Assembly: GCA_030407315.1 (NCBI GenBank)
Contig: JALQPE010001722.1
Location: 1-64,000, forward strand
Reading direction: 5' to 3'
From: Asparagopsis taxiformis
Lineage: Eukaryota > Rhodophyta > Florideophyceae > Bonnemaisoniales > Bonnemaisoniaceae
Length of the DNA stretch: 64,000 nt
The notes under the pieces are model-generated. The model had not been told where the DNA came from and ran no database searches. It saw only the letters and a program-made list of their open reading frames with translations. Positions 51,500 to 63,260 of the stretch are shown here, in pieces; position 1 is the first letter of the stretch; each line of letters starts with the position of its first letter. A program made the translations under genes and the position numbers.

Positions 51500-53264
51500 G
51501 GAAAAAGACAGGATCCTCACCCTCCATTCCCAACTTCAAGAAATCCGCACAAACACCAAGAGCAAGCTCTGCCACCAACTTGTTCCTGTACAATCCAAAT
51601 TCCCTCCTCCAGCTTGTCGCACAATTCACACCGCGGCAGAGGGAGTCGCCCACGAACACCATCTATGCGGTCCTTCGCAGCACCCACGTTGTGGATGAAA
51701 TGCCACGGCGAAGGATCAAAACCGGGCTTGGCGAAATCTGGCGGCTCGTCCTGTGGTTTCCTGTCTTCATAATCAGAATCAGACTGCTGGGAGGGTTTCT
51801 GTGGCTTTTCAACCTCCTCAACCAGCGGGAACTGCCGAGAAAAGTGACTGAAGAGGTCATGCGTCACACTACCAGCCGTGGACGACTGCAAGAGGCCTTC
51901 CACAACAACCACCCCCATGTTGTCCAGCAACGCCCTTCACCACAAAGTACTATTCCACCACCGAGTCCTCAGCACCTGGCGATGCAGCTGCCAGGAATGC
52001 TGCCGCCTTTATTTCCGCCCGCACCGTCTCTACCGTCGTAATTTCCATGTAGTACTTCATCGGGCTACCAGACGCAATTGCGCTGGGGAGAACGGCGGCC
52101 ACATTCTCATCGACGATACTGTCGGGAATGGGATTCTCATGGGCGTCGTCGAACTGGAGAATCGGCTCCCGAGAACGTCCTCTGGAAGCCGACTTGGATT
52201 TCTTTGACGACGACTTTGATGAAGTCTCACTGAGCTTCCTCTTTTTGGTAGAGGGCTCGGGCGTCGCAGAAGCGGTTTCCTAGTTGCGCTTCCCGAGGAT
52301 GGAGCTTTTACCCGCATCCTTGGGTGCGCTCTCCAGCTCGACGACCTGAACAGGGCTCGCACCACCCGCCGTCGCTGTTCCACCACGATCGGAACGACTC
52401 TCTTTCAGGCAGGTACTCCTTTTGGGCATCACTTTCCCAGAAGTTTCCACTCCGGACGATGCAGACACGACAGGGGTAGTGGCAGAAACAGAGGCAGCCT
52501 CGGAATAGCTGGAAGAATCTAATTGAGGTGGTACTACCTCAATTGGATTCTTCAAAGGCAAAGGAATGGAGGATGAAGGGATGGTCAGGGAAATGGAAGG
52601 GGAAGGGATGGCGGAATCATGACCACATGTGACTGGGAGCGCAGCATGTGGGATGTGTGGGTCCACCACGTAAAATTGTTTCCGCATTTACATGTCGCGG
52701 TAGCCAGTTACGCGCAGGAGCATTTTCCTGGCGTCCTTTCAAAACACAGTCTTCCGTTTGGGAAAGATGTTCTCAAACTTGGAGCCATTGGGAGGGCCTT
52801 CCTTGGGATGTAAGTCCGCTCAGAACCCCTTCTTGGGCACCATCGGCGCAAAAACTTCGACAACGCGTGAGTGAATGTCGAAGCTCTTGCTCGGGTCACC
52901 CACGCTGGGAATGGAGCCATCCAGCATCCTCAACACATCCGAAACGTTCCAATACTCGGCCACCTCCTTCACGTACCCGAAGATTTCCAACAAACCAGCA
53001 ATCCATTCCTGCCCAATGGTACCAACCGAGTTCGGTTTCAGCCCGGCCCACCAACGGCTACAAGTGTAGTACGCCGTCATCTCGAGGTTGACACAATTTT
53101 GGACGTCCGGAGCACCCCTCAACGATCCGTTGAACAACAATTTCACCGTACACCCAGCCAGATTCTCCGTCGAAGAGAACTGCACGAACTCTGGCCTGTT
53201 CGGAATAGTTTTCTGCAGCCAAATCCGTTTTCAAGAATTGCTCCATCGTTGCAGACTTCTTCAA
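51500..53264 (-). pseudogene. Unknown minus-strand gene remnant in the CACTA element
   Basis: Minus-strand frames line up in one direction. 53264-53058 holds MEQFLKTDLAAENYSEQARV. 53185-52820 holds CSRWWAGLKPNSVGTIGQEW and IFGYVKEVAEYWNVSDVLRM and ends in VPKKGF. 52687-52280 is Ser/Pro-rich. 51930-51517 includes FDPSPWHFIHNVGAAKDRID and a CELC…CSWC cysteine pattern. Together they suggest one decayed gene with frameshifts, or exons. I recognise no family, and it does not look like a CACTA transposase. A 42-bp palindrome with two mismatched pairs lies inside it at 52512-52553. Confidence 0.4.
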
Positions 53265-55010
53265 CCACTAGCCAACGACCTCTGATATTCACTTTGCGAT
53301 GTTCAACTTGCACTTCAGACGAACTATACTGGGCAATATTGATGCATGTCTCGCTTGCTGAAGGAGATTTACTCTTTTCCGCTACTTCTCCGCTATAGTG
53401 CAGAATTATATTTCTCCGCCACTAAATTCAACCATTACGAAACCTTTCCTGGCTTTCATTCGATCCAATGAACTGTTTCACCACAAAGATTTGTCCTATG
53501 CTCATTACTTTATGCACAATGATTGCTATTTCATCCGGGCTCGACCTACTCAATATCGTTTTGCTATCTTGTATCGCATTCCCTAAACACCAGCCTGGCC
53601 AAGACGTATCCACTTCCGTTTGTTACGCAGTGATGCTCTAAGCACTAATACTGAATCTGATTTTCTCATGCACGTAGTTCCTACTCGTATACTCTACCAT
53701 ATTCTCGGCCCTATTCACGAGGTGAAAACACGATGTCTCGTTGAATCGTACTCGGTGTGATATCTTAAATTAGCATACATTTATATATTGCAATGCAGAC
53801 TCACCGCTCGCTTGCAACATGAAAATTATAAAAATTCTTCGACACTGCTGTTTCCTAACCGCCACCATCCACGTGGCCCGCTTTGACTGCCTGCCAAGTG
53901 TACTCGGAGCATACAATGACGTTATCGATATATACCATCCACATCATCACTGGAAGCGCGGACTCCTCGTCCAGGAAAGTGCGCCATTTTTCCTACTCTT
54001 CACCTCCGCCTGTCCTGTAGGCCCCATATGCTAGTGTTTTTCCTATATTTCTGTAGTGATGACGTCATTCTAGACAATAAAAGGCGGTAGAAGATACGAT
54101 AATGTGCGCCTCCTCTGCCAGATCATGTGCTTCCAAGCGTAATTCGCAGCCTAGGTATCGTTTTTCTGGGCCTCCCATCGCACCGCTCCGTTTCAAATTC
54201 ATCCCTCTATTGTTCTCCTACACGTCTTTTCCGCCCGCAGAGTGCTACTTAAACGACAGATTCTGGAAATCCCTCTTTCCATCTCCATATCCGTCGGAAA
54301 AAAAAGCATCAGTAATTATAATTACTGCTCCGGAAGCGTATACGCTTCCGGAGCAGTGTACATGGTACGTCACCACATTTCACGCCACTAACCCAGTATT
54401 CTATTCGTTTTCTCAAGTTTCCAGTCGGTGAGTTTTCCAATTCTCCTTTCGTTCATCTTTCTCTCTCACTCCTCCATTTTTGTTGCTCTGCCTGTGAGTA
54501 CAGATTTCGATTTGGGATGCAATGGTATTCGTTAAGGTACGTTAGTCTCCTGGTAACCATCAGTTTCCCACTCCAATTCAACGTCACTAACTTGTTTCCT
54601 TTCACTACATCTGTTTTTTCTCTTTCTCTTCATTTCCTAGCTTATTCATGCAGCGCAATCAGTTGATAGATTTGTAGACTTTCTGGTACTTTTAGTTTTA
54701 CTCTTCAGAATAGTGTTGGTTGTAGTAGCAGTTCTAGCATAGGGATATTTTACTCTCAATGTATCCTGCGCAAATAAACAAATCCAGAGTGAAGCTTCCC
54801 ATATTGCACCCTCTTAGATTGCTACCTATCCTACCGCTTGTACTTCTCTCTAGCTCATAGTTACTACGAAATATAAATTCCTAGCCGTACAATTGTGACC
54901 ATTCTCACGTAGATACCATCCATTACCCATCCTCGTAGCACTAGAACTGCCTCCCTCTACCCCAAAAAGATGCCCACGACAGCATGACGCTCCATCTCAT
55001 CCACCACTCC
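53265..55010. other. CACTA interior, no gene seen; two adjacent perfect palindromes
   Basis: This stretch is non-coding as far as I can see. At 54311-54328 CAGTAATTATAATTACTG and at 54328-54355 a 28-bp perfect palindrome (arm GCTCCGGAAGCGTA) share one base. The short plus-strand frame beginning at 54102 runs through them and has no recognisable domain. Confidence 0.5.
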
Positions 55011-55644
55011 CAGACACTGAATTTTACTATATCAGGACACTACTTTTACTGTCTCCAGGTGCTGCCCAGGGCAGCACAAAATACTGTCTACAGGTGCTGC
55101 CCAGGGTAGCACAAAATACTGTCTACAGGTGCTGCCCAGGACAGTGAAAATCACTGTCTCCAGGTACTGGCCAGGACAGTGAAAATCACTGTCTCCAGAT
55201 ACTGGCCAGGACAGTGAAAATCACTGTCTCCAGGTACTGGCCAGGACAGTGAAAATCACTGTCTCCAGGTACTACCCAGGACAGTGCACCGTGTTGGTTC
55301 CATCTGTTGTCCCAGGCAGCGTATTTCACTATCCGGCCATGCTGCCTTGGCCAATACAAAACACTATCCGCCAACACTGCCCAGTACAGTAAATTACATT
55401 ATATCCAACTATTGAATAAATCATTAATTTTTACTGTCTCCATTCATTGCCTCAGACAGTACGGTGAGACAGTGTTTTTTACTGTCTGCAGACAGTGTTC
55501 CGTACTGTCTGCCAGACAGTGCAAATCACTGTCTCCAAGTGTGGCATTAATTTTCATTTGCCGCATAGTGATTTTTACTGTCTCAGACAGTAAAAATCAC
55601 TGTCTCACCGTACTGTCTGAGGCCCCCTTTTCAACACCGTAGTG
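55011..55644 (+). repeat. Right terminus and subterminal repeats of the CACTA element
   Basis: Four to six ~44-bp units (CAGGTACTGGCCAGGACAGT … GAAAATCACTGTCTC) are followed by ACAGTAAAAATCACTGTCTC motifs, ending in TCAACACCGTAGTG at 55644. The motif is the same as at the left end but in different arrangement, as usual for CACTA subterminal regions. Confidence 0.85.
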
Positions 55645-55646
55645 AA

Positions 55647-56222
55647 GCTCGATTGAACCGTCCATGCGAGGACGTGCCGAAGCTCACGAGCGATCAGACG
55701 CAATTAGCGCATTCCATAATCCCGAATGATTACTGGACGCTGTCGTGTTGGTCATGCCGCGAAGATGGCCACTCGACGTTTACGTGCCCGCGTCTGACGC
55801 CAGATCAACGGATCTTCTTCGCGTACAAGTACTACCTCTTCCACGTGAAGAGCAACCCACGGCAGGCTGAGTACTTCCGCCAACGAATGGCCAAACGGAA
55901 CCAGGAACGACCTGGCGAGCGAGGGAACGTGAACTCGCGGAGGTATGGCACGCCGCCTACGATACTCCGAAACCCCAATCGTGACGGGGGGAGACCATTC
56001 GACCGGCGCCGCGGCGACTTACGTAATGATCGACGTGATGCCCGCCCGTGGGCGAACGAACGAAACGGCCAGCGTAATGGCCGCAGCGGAGTCTACGTGA
56101 CGACTTCCGCTGACGAGACTCCACTCGAGGTGGGAACGAGTCACGATGACGAACGAGCTTCGTGGGCTCACGACGACGACGTGTCGAACGGCCCCGCACC
56201 GGAAAACGACCAGGCGATATAG
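55647..56222 (+). CDS. Ty3 Gag, second segment (nucleocapsid zinc knuckle)
   Basis: The frame is the direct continuation of 38646-40475 once the CACTA element and one AA are discounted (EARLNRPCEDVPKLTSDQ). CWSCREDGHSTFTC is a perfect CX2CX4HX4C zinc knuckle, the nucleocapsid motif expected at this place in Gag. An Arg/Asn/Gly-rich basic tail follows, and the stop is TAG 56220-56222. Pol overlaps in the -1 frame from 56114. Confidence 0.88.
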   Translation, partial: ARLNRPCEDVPKLTSDQTQLAHSIIPNDYWTLSCWSCREDGHSTFTCPRLTPDQRIFFAYKYYLFHVKSNPRQAEYFRQRMAKRNQERPGERGNVNSRRYGTPPTILRNPNRDGGRPFDRRRGDLRNDRRDARPWANERNGQRNGRSGVYVTTSADETPLEVGTSHDDERASWAHDDDVSNGPAPENDQAI

Positions 56223-59200
56223 GTCACGAGCTACCCACATCGCCTGAACCCTTACGTGAAAGGGGGACGACCGACGTCGATGATTGGTCCTCCGCAGGCT
56301 CACCGACGAACGAGAGTTACGAAAAGCTCACGGCCGCGAAGGCCAACTCGAGTCAAACGATACCCGACGTGGGGAGAGACACGAAGTCCAACGGGACGAA
56401 CGAACCTCACACAAAGAGGAAGTCTCGCAGACGAGCGAGACGCGCTACCCGGAAGCACGACGCTTCCGAGCGCGAGAAAGCCAAGCACGCGGCTTATACG
56501 AAGCGTGTCGACGCAAAAGAAGCCATACGGGCTCATGCGGTGAAGCGACGAACCGCTAGCGAAGACGTAGACCGCGCGTCGGTCAGGACCGAACCGTTGG
56601 TCCTCGACGGGCATACGTGCCTACTTGCGTCGAAGCATTACATCGTGTCCGGAACGATCGGACTAGACCTCAACGTGATGAGGGCGATTACCATCGCGAT
56701 GGATACGTGCAGCGGCTACAACTTGATACGAACAAGTTTACTACCCTACGACTGGGTCGACCGCTGTCTACGTGACGAAGAGCTACCGAAGCTCGGAGAC
56801 GCCAACGGGCGACGTTTGCCTATCGAGGGCGCCATCCTGCTTCGCGTCAGGTTGTGGAACTCGCTGTTCCGCGTAAAATTCTTCGTAGCCAACACGCTGG
56901 CTGTTCCCGTCATAATGAGTACATCGTTCATGTCGAAACATGTCGATGCTATACGCTGTCGAGAGCAAACGATCGAACTCCACCAAGGAGATACGATACC
57001 CATTATCGCGGAGGGTGATACGACGACTCCGTACGAGGAGGGGGAAGAGACGAATCCAAACGTGGAACACCCGAAACGCCGCGAGCGTAACGCGGCCTCG
57101 AATCGGCCAAGCCGAACGTTTTCGGTTCGCCTGACGAAGTACACGCGTGTACCGGCGATGTCGCAACGGACCGTCAACGTGACGACGGATGCGACCGGAC
57201 TCGTGTTCCTCGAATCGAAAGCGTCGGTGCAATTCCGGCATGGGCTTCGTATAGCCAACGGAGTGGTCGACGTAGGACCCAGAGAGACGTTCTCTATTAT
57301 CGTATCTAACTTCACGAAGAAGGACCGCGAATTGCCGAAAGGCGCGACGATTGCGTACGCGGTACGCTCCCCGTTGGGAATCGTCCCACTCAAGCGTGAG
57401 GGAGGCGAAGCCCTCGCGAAGGTTTTGAATCTACCGCTAGTCGACGCGACGACGCGGACAAATACGAACGGGTTGGGCGACGAAACGCCAGACCCGTTGG
57501 TCAACGAAAAGGGGAACGACCCCGCCACGGATTGGCAGTCGACAATCGATTTGTCGCACCTCGACGACGAGGATTTACGAAAACGCATCAACGAGATGTT
57601 AGCCACACATTCGTCAATGTGGACGAGCGGACGCCTCGGCGAAATCAATGCTACGGAGCATCGAATCGAACTCGAACCGGGCACGCGGCCCATACGTTCA
57701 ATGCCCTATCGTCAGGGTCCGGCTCTACGTACGATAGCCGAGGAGCAGATCACGAAGATGCTCAACGAAGGGTTTATCGAACCCGCGTCCAGCGAATGGG
57801 CGTCACCAATCGTGTTGGTGCCAAAGAAGGACGGATCCTTACGTTTCTGTGTCGATTACAGACGTTTGAACGCGAAAACGATCGCCGATTCGTACCCGCT
57901 TCCTCGTATGGAAGATTGTCTAGATTCGCTTGGCGACGCAGCCATCTTCACGACACTCGATTGTAACGCCGGTTACTGGCAAGTGCCCGTCTCCGCCGAG
58001 GACCGTGATAAGACAACGTTTACGTCTTTCATGGGAACGTATCGCTACGTGCGAATGCCATTCGGGCTACGAAACGCCCCCGCTACGTTTCAGCGGACGT
58101 TGGACATCATCCTCTCCGGAGTACGTTGGCAATCGTGCCTTGTTTACTTAGACGACGTAATCGTCTTTTCGAAAGACCTCGAGTCTCACCTGGGTCACGT
58201 TGACCAGGTGCTTTCCCTGCTACGCGCAGCGGGAGTAACGTTAAAGCTCACGAAGTGCTCATTCTTTCAACCACGAGTTGACTACCTGGGGAACGTGATT
58301 ACCCCAAGAAAGCTGCACGTCGCAGCTCGGAACAAGGAAGCCTTTCGTACGGCTACGTTCCCGCGGGATAAGACGCAATGTCGATCGTTTTTGGGCGCGG
58401 CCAACGTCTACCGCCGCTTCGTAAAGGCGTACGCCGAGATCGCTCGGCCACTCAACACGATGTTGAAGAAGGACGCTTCCCCCGATTGGACGAATCCAAC
58501 TAACGCGCAAACGAATGCGTTCGAAACGTTGAAGACAATACTGGTGTCGCCACCAGTATTGCACCTCCCGAAGGCGGGACGTCCGTTCATGATCGATACC
58601 GACGCGTCGGCGTATCAGCTGGGAGCTACGTTGCTCCAGCAGCAGAACGAAGATAAACCCAACGAATGGGTGCCGATTGGGTACTGGTCGAAGACCCTTA
58701 ACGAAACCGAACGCGGTTACTCGGCGACCGAGCGCGAGTGCTACTCCGTCGTCTGGGCGATAACGTCGCTCCGACCCTTCGTAGAGGGTCAACGATTTAC
58801 CGTACGTACGGACCACGAAGCCTTGCGTTGGCTGATGACGTTGACGGACGCGTCCGGACGACTACTACGATGGAGGCTACGCGTTGCCGAATTCGATTTC
58901 GAAGTTACGTACAGACCTGGGCGCGTGCACCAGGTTCCTGACGCTTTATCACGCGTGATATCTACGTATGACGACGGTCGACCCGTTGACGATGACGTAC
59001 CATCGTATGGGGACGCAGTCCTCGTGACGACTCGCAGTCGGCGACAACCCATACGAAATGGGCAAGGACGGTCGACGTCCGCACGTAAAAAGGCAACGGA
59101 TGCCAGAGGTCACGACGACCCGTTGAACGAGACTCGTGACGAACGAGCACCAGCCACGACGGCTGGCCACGATGAACGCGAGTTCAACCACGATGCGTCG

Positions 59201-60751
59201 CTCGATGACGTTCTTGACGAGGAACCGGATTTCCTCGACGAACAGCGCGCTGCTGAAGACGATTCGGCACGCGTGCCACCAGCTGACGTTCAGCTTCCCA
59301 TTACGAGGGACGAGCTTATCGAAGCTCAACGCGAGGACGCGTTCTGTCAAACGATACTGACACGACAGTCCGAGACGCAGGACGCTGCATTCTTCGAAGG
59401 CTACGATGGCTTACTCCGACGCCGGAGCCCTCACGACGAGGAACGTACAAAAATCGTTGTGCCGGCTTCGTTACGGCCGCGGCTGCTGGAGTTACCGCAC
59501 CACCACGTCGTCGCTGGACATCCCGGACAAACGCGTATGTACTACACCCTACGGAGGACGTACTACTGGCCCGCGATGGCCGCCGACATCCACGCAACGG
59601 TACGAAACTGCGTTGGATGTGCGAAGAACCGCGTGAAGCTTCGCAAACGGACGAACCCGTTACGTTTATTTCCGGCTACGGAGCCGCTGCGAGACCTATG
59701 TATCGACATACTAGGTCCGCTTACAAAGACCACGCGTGGCAACCGATTTATTCTCGTTATAACGGACCGCTTCACGAAGCTGACTAGAGTCGTACCTCTA
59801 CGTAATATCGATTCCGCCAACGTGGCGAGCGCGTTCGTCAACGCGTGGGTCTTCTCGTATGGACCCCCACGGACGCTCAGAAGCGACAACGGAAAGCAGT
59901 TCGCTGCTAAGTTCTTTCAGCGCGTTTGCAACGAGATTGGCGTAACGAACGTCTTTACGTCGACGTACCACCCCCAAACGAACGGGCAGGTGGAGCGCTA
60001 CAACAGGACGATCCTGGCGATGCTGCGCAATTACGTGAACGAAAACCAGAACGACTGGGATCGATACGAATCGGCGTTAACGTTTGCGTACAACACGCAT
60101 GTGCATTCGAGCACGGGCACGACGCCCTTCCATTTGATTCTCAAGAATCCACCGCCACCGTTGGCGCTACACACGTCGGTAACGAACCGCGAACTACCTG
60201 ACGGGGGAGGGCGAGCCACTTACGTTCGTGAGCTCGCCACAACGATGGATAACGCGTATCGAACGCTGAAGGCCGCGCAGGCACGTTATAAACGAAATTT
60301 CGACAAACGAGTCCGTGTCTCGAATCGAAACATCCGCGCGGGAGAATACGTATTCATCGACCCGAAGGACGGGACCACGAAGGGTACGAAGCTCGGCAAC
60401 CACGCGTTGGGACCGTTCCGCGTACTACGTAACGACGTACGTACGTTCGTCATCCAACGAGGAGACGTAGTTGAACGTGTCAACTCAGACCGCGTTGCGT
60501 ACGCGCCAACGCCGGCGAACGCGCCCCCGCCGGAGCCATACGATGCCACCGAGGCAGACCTCGACAAGAACCGCGACGGTCCGGCGTATGTAGTAGACGA
60601 CCTACTGAACCATCGCGTAAACGATGACGGCACCCTAGACTTCCTCGTGAAGTGGGTCGGGTATCGTAACCCTACGTGGGAGCCCCGCCGGAACGTATCT
60701 GAAGAGAGCGTCTCTCGATACTTCGCACGCGTGCGACGAGCAACAACGTGA
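56114..60751 (+). CDS. Ty3 chromovirus Pol: protease, reverse transcriptase, RNase H, integrase, chromodomain
   Basis: This is an open frame of >1,500 codons, in the -1 frame relative to gag. An Arg-rich leader is followed by a protease-like block, ITIAMDTCSGYNLIRTSLL, where DTCSG replaces the usual DTGA. Reverse transcriptase shows DYRRLNAKTIADSYPLPRM, TTLDCNAGYWQV and VYLDDVIVFSK. RNase H shows FMIDTDASAYQLGATL, ERECYSVVWA and VRTDHEALRWL. Integrase has HHVVAGHPGQTRM … CVGCAKNR (HHCC), CIDILGP, RSDNGKQF and YHPQTNGQVERYNRT (D, D, E). The C-terminus, YVVDDLLNHR … FLVKWVGYRNPTWEPRRNV, is a chromodomain, which in chromoviruses guides integration to marked chromatin. No internal stop is seen. 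Confidence 0.94.
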
Positions 60752-63260
60752 AAGGCCACGACGGCCCCTGAACACGCACACGAGCGTCGATTTAAGCGCA
60801 CGCGTGCGCGACGTTGCACGATGCAACAAACGAAGGCGACGAGCCGCACGAACCAGAAGCGAAGGCACAACGAGTGGCCGGGACGTCCACCCTTGCGTTG
60901 GGGGGGCGTGATGCGTGCTAGAGCCGTCGCTCTTTTCGTTTTCGACACCATACGTTGGTGGAGGCACGAGCGCCAACGAAAGATTGGACGACGAGTCCAC
61001 GCGCGGACGATTCACACGATGTGAAGAGCCACGACTGGCTCGACAGTGTTGTCCGTCCCACAGGCAACGATGACGACATCACGGGCCACGGACGGACATC
61101 ACGTCAGATTTTTCGCGCGAAAATTATTCTAGGGCCAACGGGCCATGGACGCACGGTACGAAAAATCGGGCCGATTACAGTGCGCTAATCTGGCCAAATC
61201 TCGGGACACGCGTGCCCCGAAAATTTCGTAATTTTGGCATGTCACGTGAGCCATCGTACGTCCCCGTGGACAACCGCTGACAACGAGTCGCATCGACCAA
61301 CGAGGTCAACGCCAAGCTCGCGAGCTAACGGCAACGTAACGCCGGAAGGCGGAAAAACCACGTAGGACAGACGCGTCCCCGACGAAGATGGCAACGGCCT
61401 CATTACGAAACTTCACGCACGAAGCGGAACGAAGCTATACGCTAGCTGACGAACGAGACCAACGGGTCTCAGCGCACGAAGCGCGCGCGAAGAACGTGCG
61501 AAACGAATGAGCCAACGAGGCCGCAACGACGGACGGCGAACGAAGACGCTAACGTCTCGAATGCGATGCGACGGCAAACCGTTATCGCCACATCAAGGCA
61601 CGACGCCGAAAACGGTAGCCACTTACGGCAACCACGAAACGACACAACGGTGTCCTGCCACACGGGCGCAACGATTGACGCGCGAAGACGAAAAGCCCGC
61701 CGGCTATGCGAAACGACGCGAGCGAACCCGAAAGGGGTTGACCACGTACGGTCACGTAGATTAAATCGCGCACGTCCGCGTCGCGAACGAAGTAAGCTAA
61801 CGAAGCTTAGGCTCCGTTCGAACTCGAAGGCACACGCGCCACCGGCCACGTCGGCCAGGATACGAGCGCGTACGCGGGCGTCGCCAACGATAACGACGTA
61901 CGTCAACGGGTCGACCCCGCGAAACGAAATACGAATACGCAACGGCGAAAAAGCTAGTAGCCAACGGAAACGGCACAGCTGAAGGCAACGAGCCCACGAA
62001 AAATTGACTCACGTAGTAGCCCTGAACGCCCGCGGGCACACGAAACGACTTCGTCAATCGTTTCCCCGTCGGGTTCGCAAGGCGAAGGAACGAAAGTGAC
62101 GCAACGGCGTAAAGACGAGCATTACGTATGCCCAGGTGCACGACGCACCACAAAACGGACGAGCTAACGAAACGCTCCAACGACGCTGCTACGCGAAGCA
62201 GACCAGCGCAACGATTGCGCAACCGGCTAACGTGAAGCCGCGGTAACGTGAAGCGCGACGGCACTAACGATATTAACGGCTATACGAAAAGCCAAGCCCG
62301 CCGGCAAAGACGTTGTCAACGGAACCGCGACGCACCACGACGCACTGCCGCGTACACGCAACGGCGTGAAACGTCAAGCCAACTCACGCGTGAGTCGGCC
62401 TGACGTTTAACGAATTTCCCGTCCAGCTCATCGGAGCAAATTAAAATTGGCACCGACGTGCTACGTGCCAAAGAGCTCGAACGCTCAACGATATGCGGTA
62501 CCCGACGGGGTTAATCGCACAGGGCGCGACGGCGGAAACGATTTCCGAGTTAGTTACAAAATGATAACGCCACTGGCCAACGTGAAGCCGCGGGAACGTG
62601 AAGCGCGACGGCGCTAACGGTGTTAACGGCTATACGAAATGCCAAGCCCGCCGGCAACCACGTCGTCAACGGAACCGCAACGTACTGCGACGAATTGCTG
62701 CGTACACGCCACGGCGTAGAACGTCAAACCGACTCACGCGCGAGTCAGTCTGACGTTCGATGAATTTTTCACCTAGCTCATCGGAGCAAATTAAAATTGG
62801 CACCGACGTGCTACGTGCCGAAGAGCTCGAACGCTCAACGAAATTCGACACCCGACGGGGTTATCCGAACGAGAGACGACGGCGGAAAAGATTTTCGAGT
62901 TAGTTACTAAATGATACGCACGCCAACGGGCTCTACGATCGAGGTTAACGTACCACTCGCAGTGAAAAGCCGCCGCTTTGCCGAATACTTGCGTGTGTTA
63001 CGAACCTGCCAACGGGCACGCGCCGCCGCGAACTCGAAGCACGGGCTACGTAAGCCATACGACACCCGACGGGGTAGACGCCACAACAAAAAAAATTGTG
63101 GGGAGGGGCTTAACGCTAACCCCTCCCCCGCTGCAGACGACCTGCCAATACGTATTACGAAGCTCAACGGAGCCATGCGATTACGCAAAGAAACAAACGA
63201 AGTTTACGAAGCAGCACGATGCTAAAGCCTACGTGGCCTACGAACTAACCTAGGAACGAC
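60752..63260 (+). other. Ty3 3' non-coding region
   Basis: About 2.5 kb have the same ACG/CGA-rich style as pol but no sense gene. Many short overlapping frames occur because stops are rare in such sequence. It carries the two ~350-bp direct repeats listed separately. The 3' LTR has not been reached by 64,000 as far as I can tell. Confidence 0.6.
62226..62920 (+). repeat. Two tandem ~350-bp repeats in the Ty3 3' region
   Basis: The unit starts CAACGTGAAGCCGCGG (about 62226 and 62576) and includes AGCTCATCGGAGCAAATTAA and CACCGACGTGCTACGTGCC. It ends GAGTTAGTTAC.AAATGATA. Copies differ at roughly one base in ten. A partial third copy (CGACACCCGACGGGGTAG) lies near 63060. Confidence 0.8.

Larger units (their letters stand above)
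40476..55644 (+). mobile_element. 15.2-kb CACTA-type DNA transposon carrying gene fragments
   Basis: The ends are inverted CACTACGGTGTTGA (40476) and TCAACACCGTAGTG (ending 55644). They are flanked by AA at 40474-40475 and 55645-55646. Removing the element plus one AA deletes 15,171 bases (a multiple of three) and rejoins Ty3 gag in frame. Arrays of subterminal ACAGTAAA/TTTACTGTCT motifs fill both ends, as in CACTA elements. No transposase is recognisable inside. Contents are a scrambled UFD2 fragment, a kinase tail, an actin-related fragment, other unknown frames, palindrome arrays and long direct repeats. It is therefore a non-autonomous, gene-capturing element that would need a transposase from elsewhere. 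Confidence 0.92.

Noticed and set aside
56746..57693. 315-codon minus-strand frame opposite Ty3 pol
   Set aside because: It is a shadow of pol in CG-rich sequence with few antisense stops. The sense strand has clear domains there.
58540..58575. Palindrome CAATACTGGTG…CACCAGTATTG in Ty3 pol as another palindrome insertion
   Set aside because: The encoded LVSPPVLHLP matches the conserved 'LVSAPVL' block of Ty3 reverse transcriptases, so the sequence is native and the symmetry is chance.
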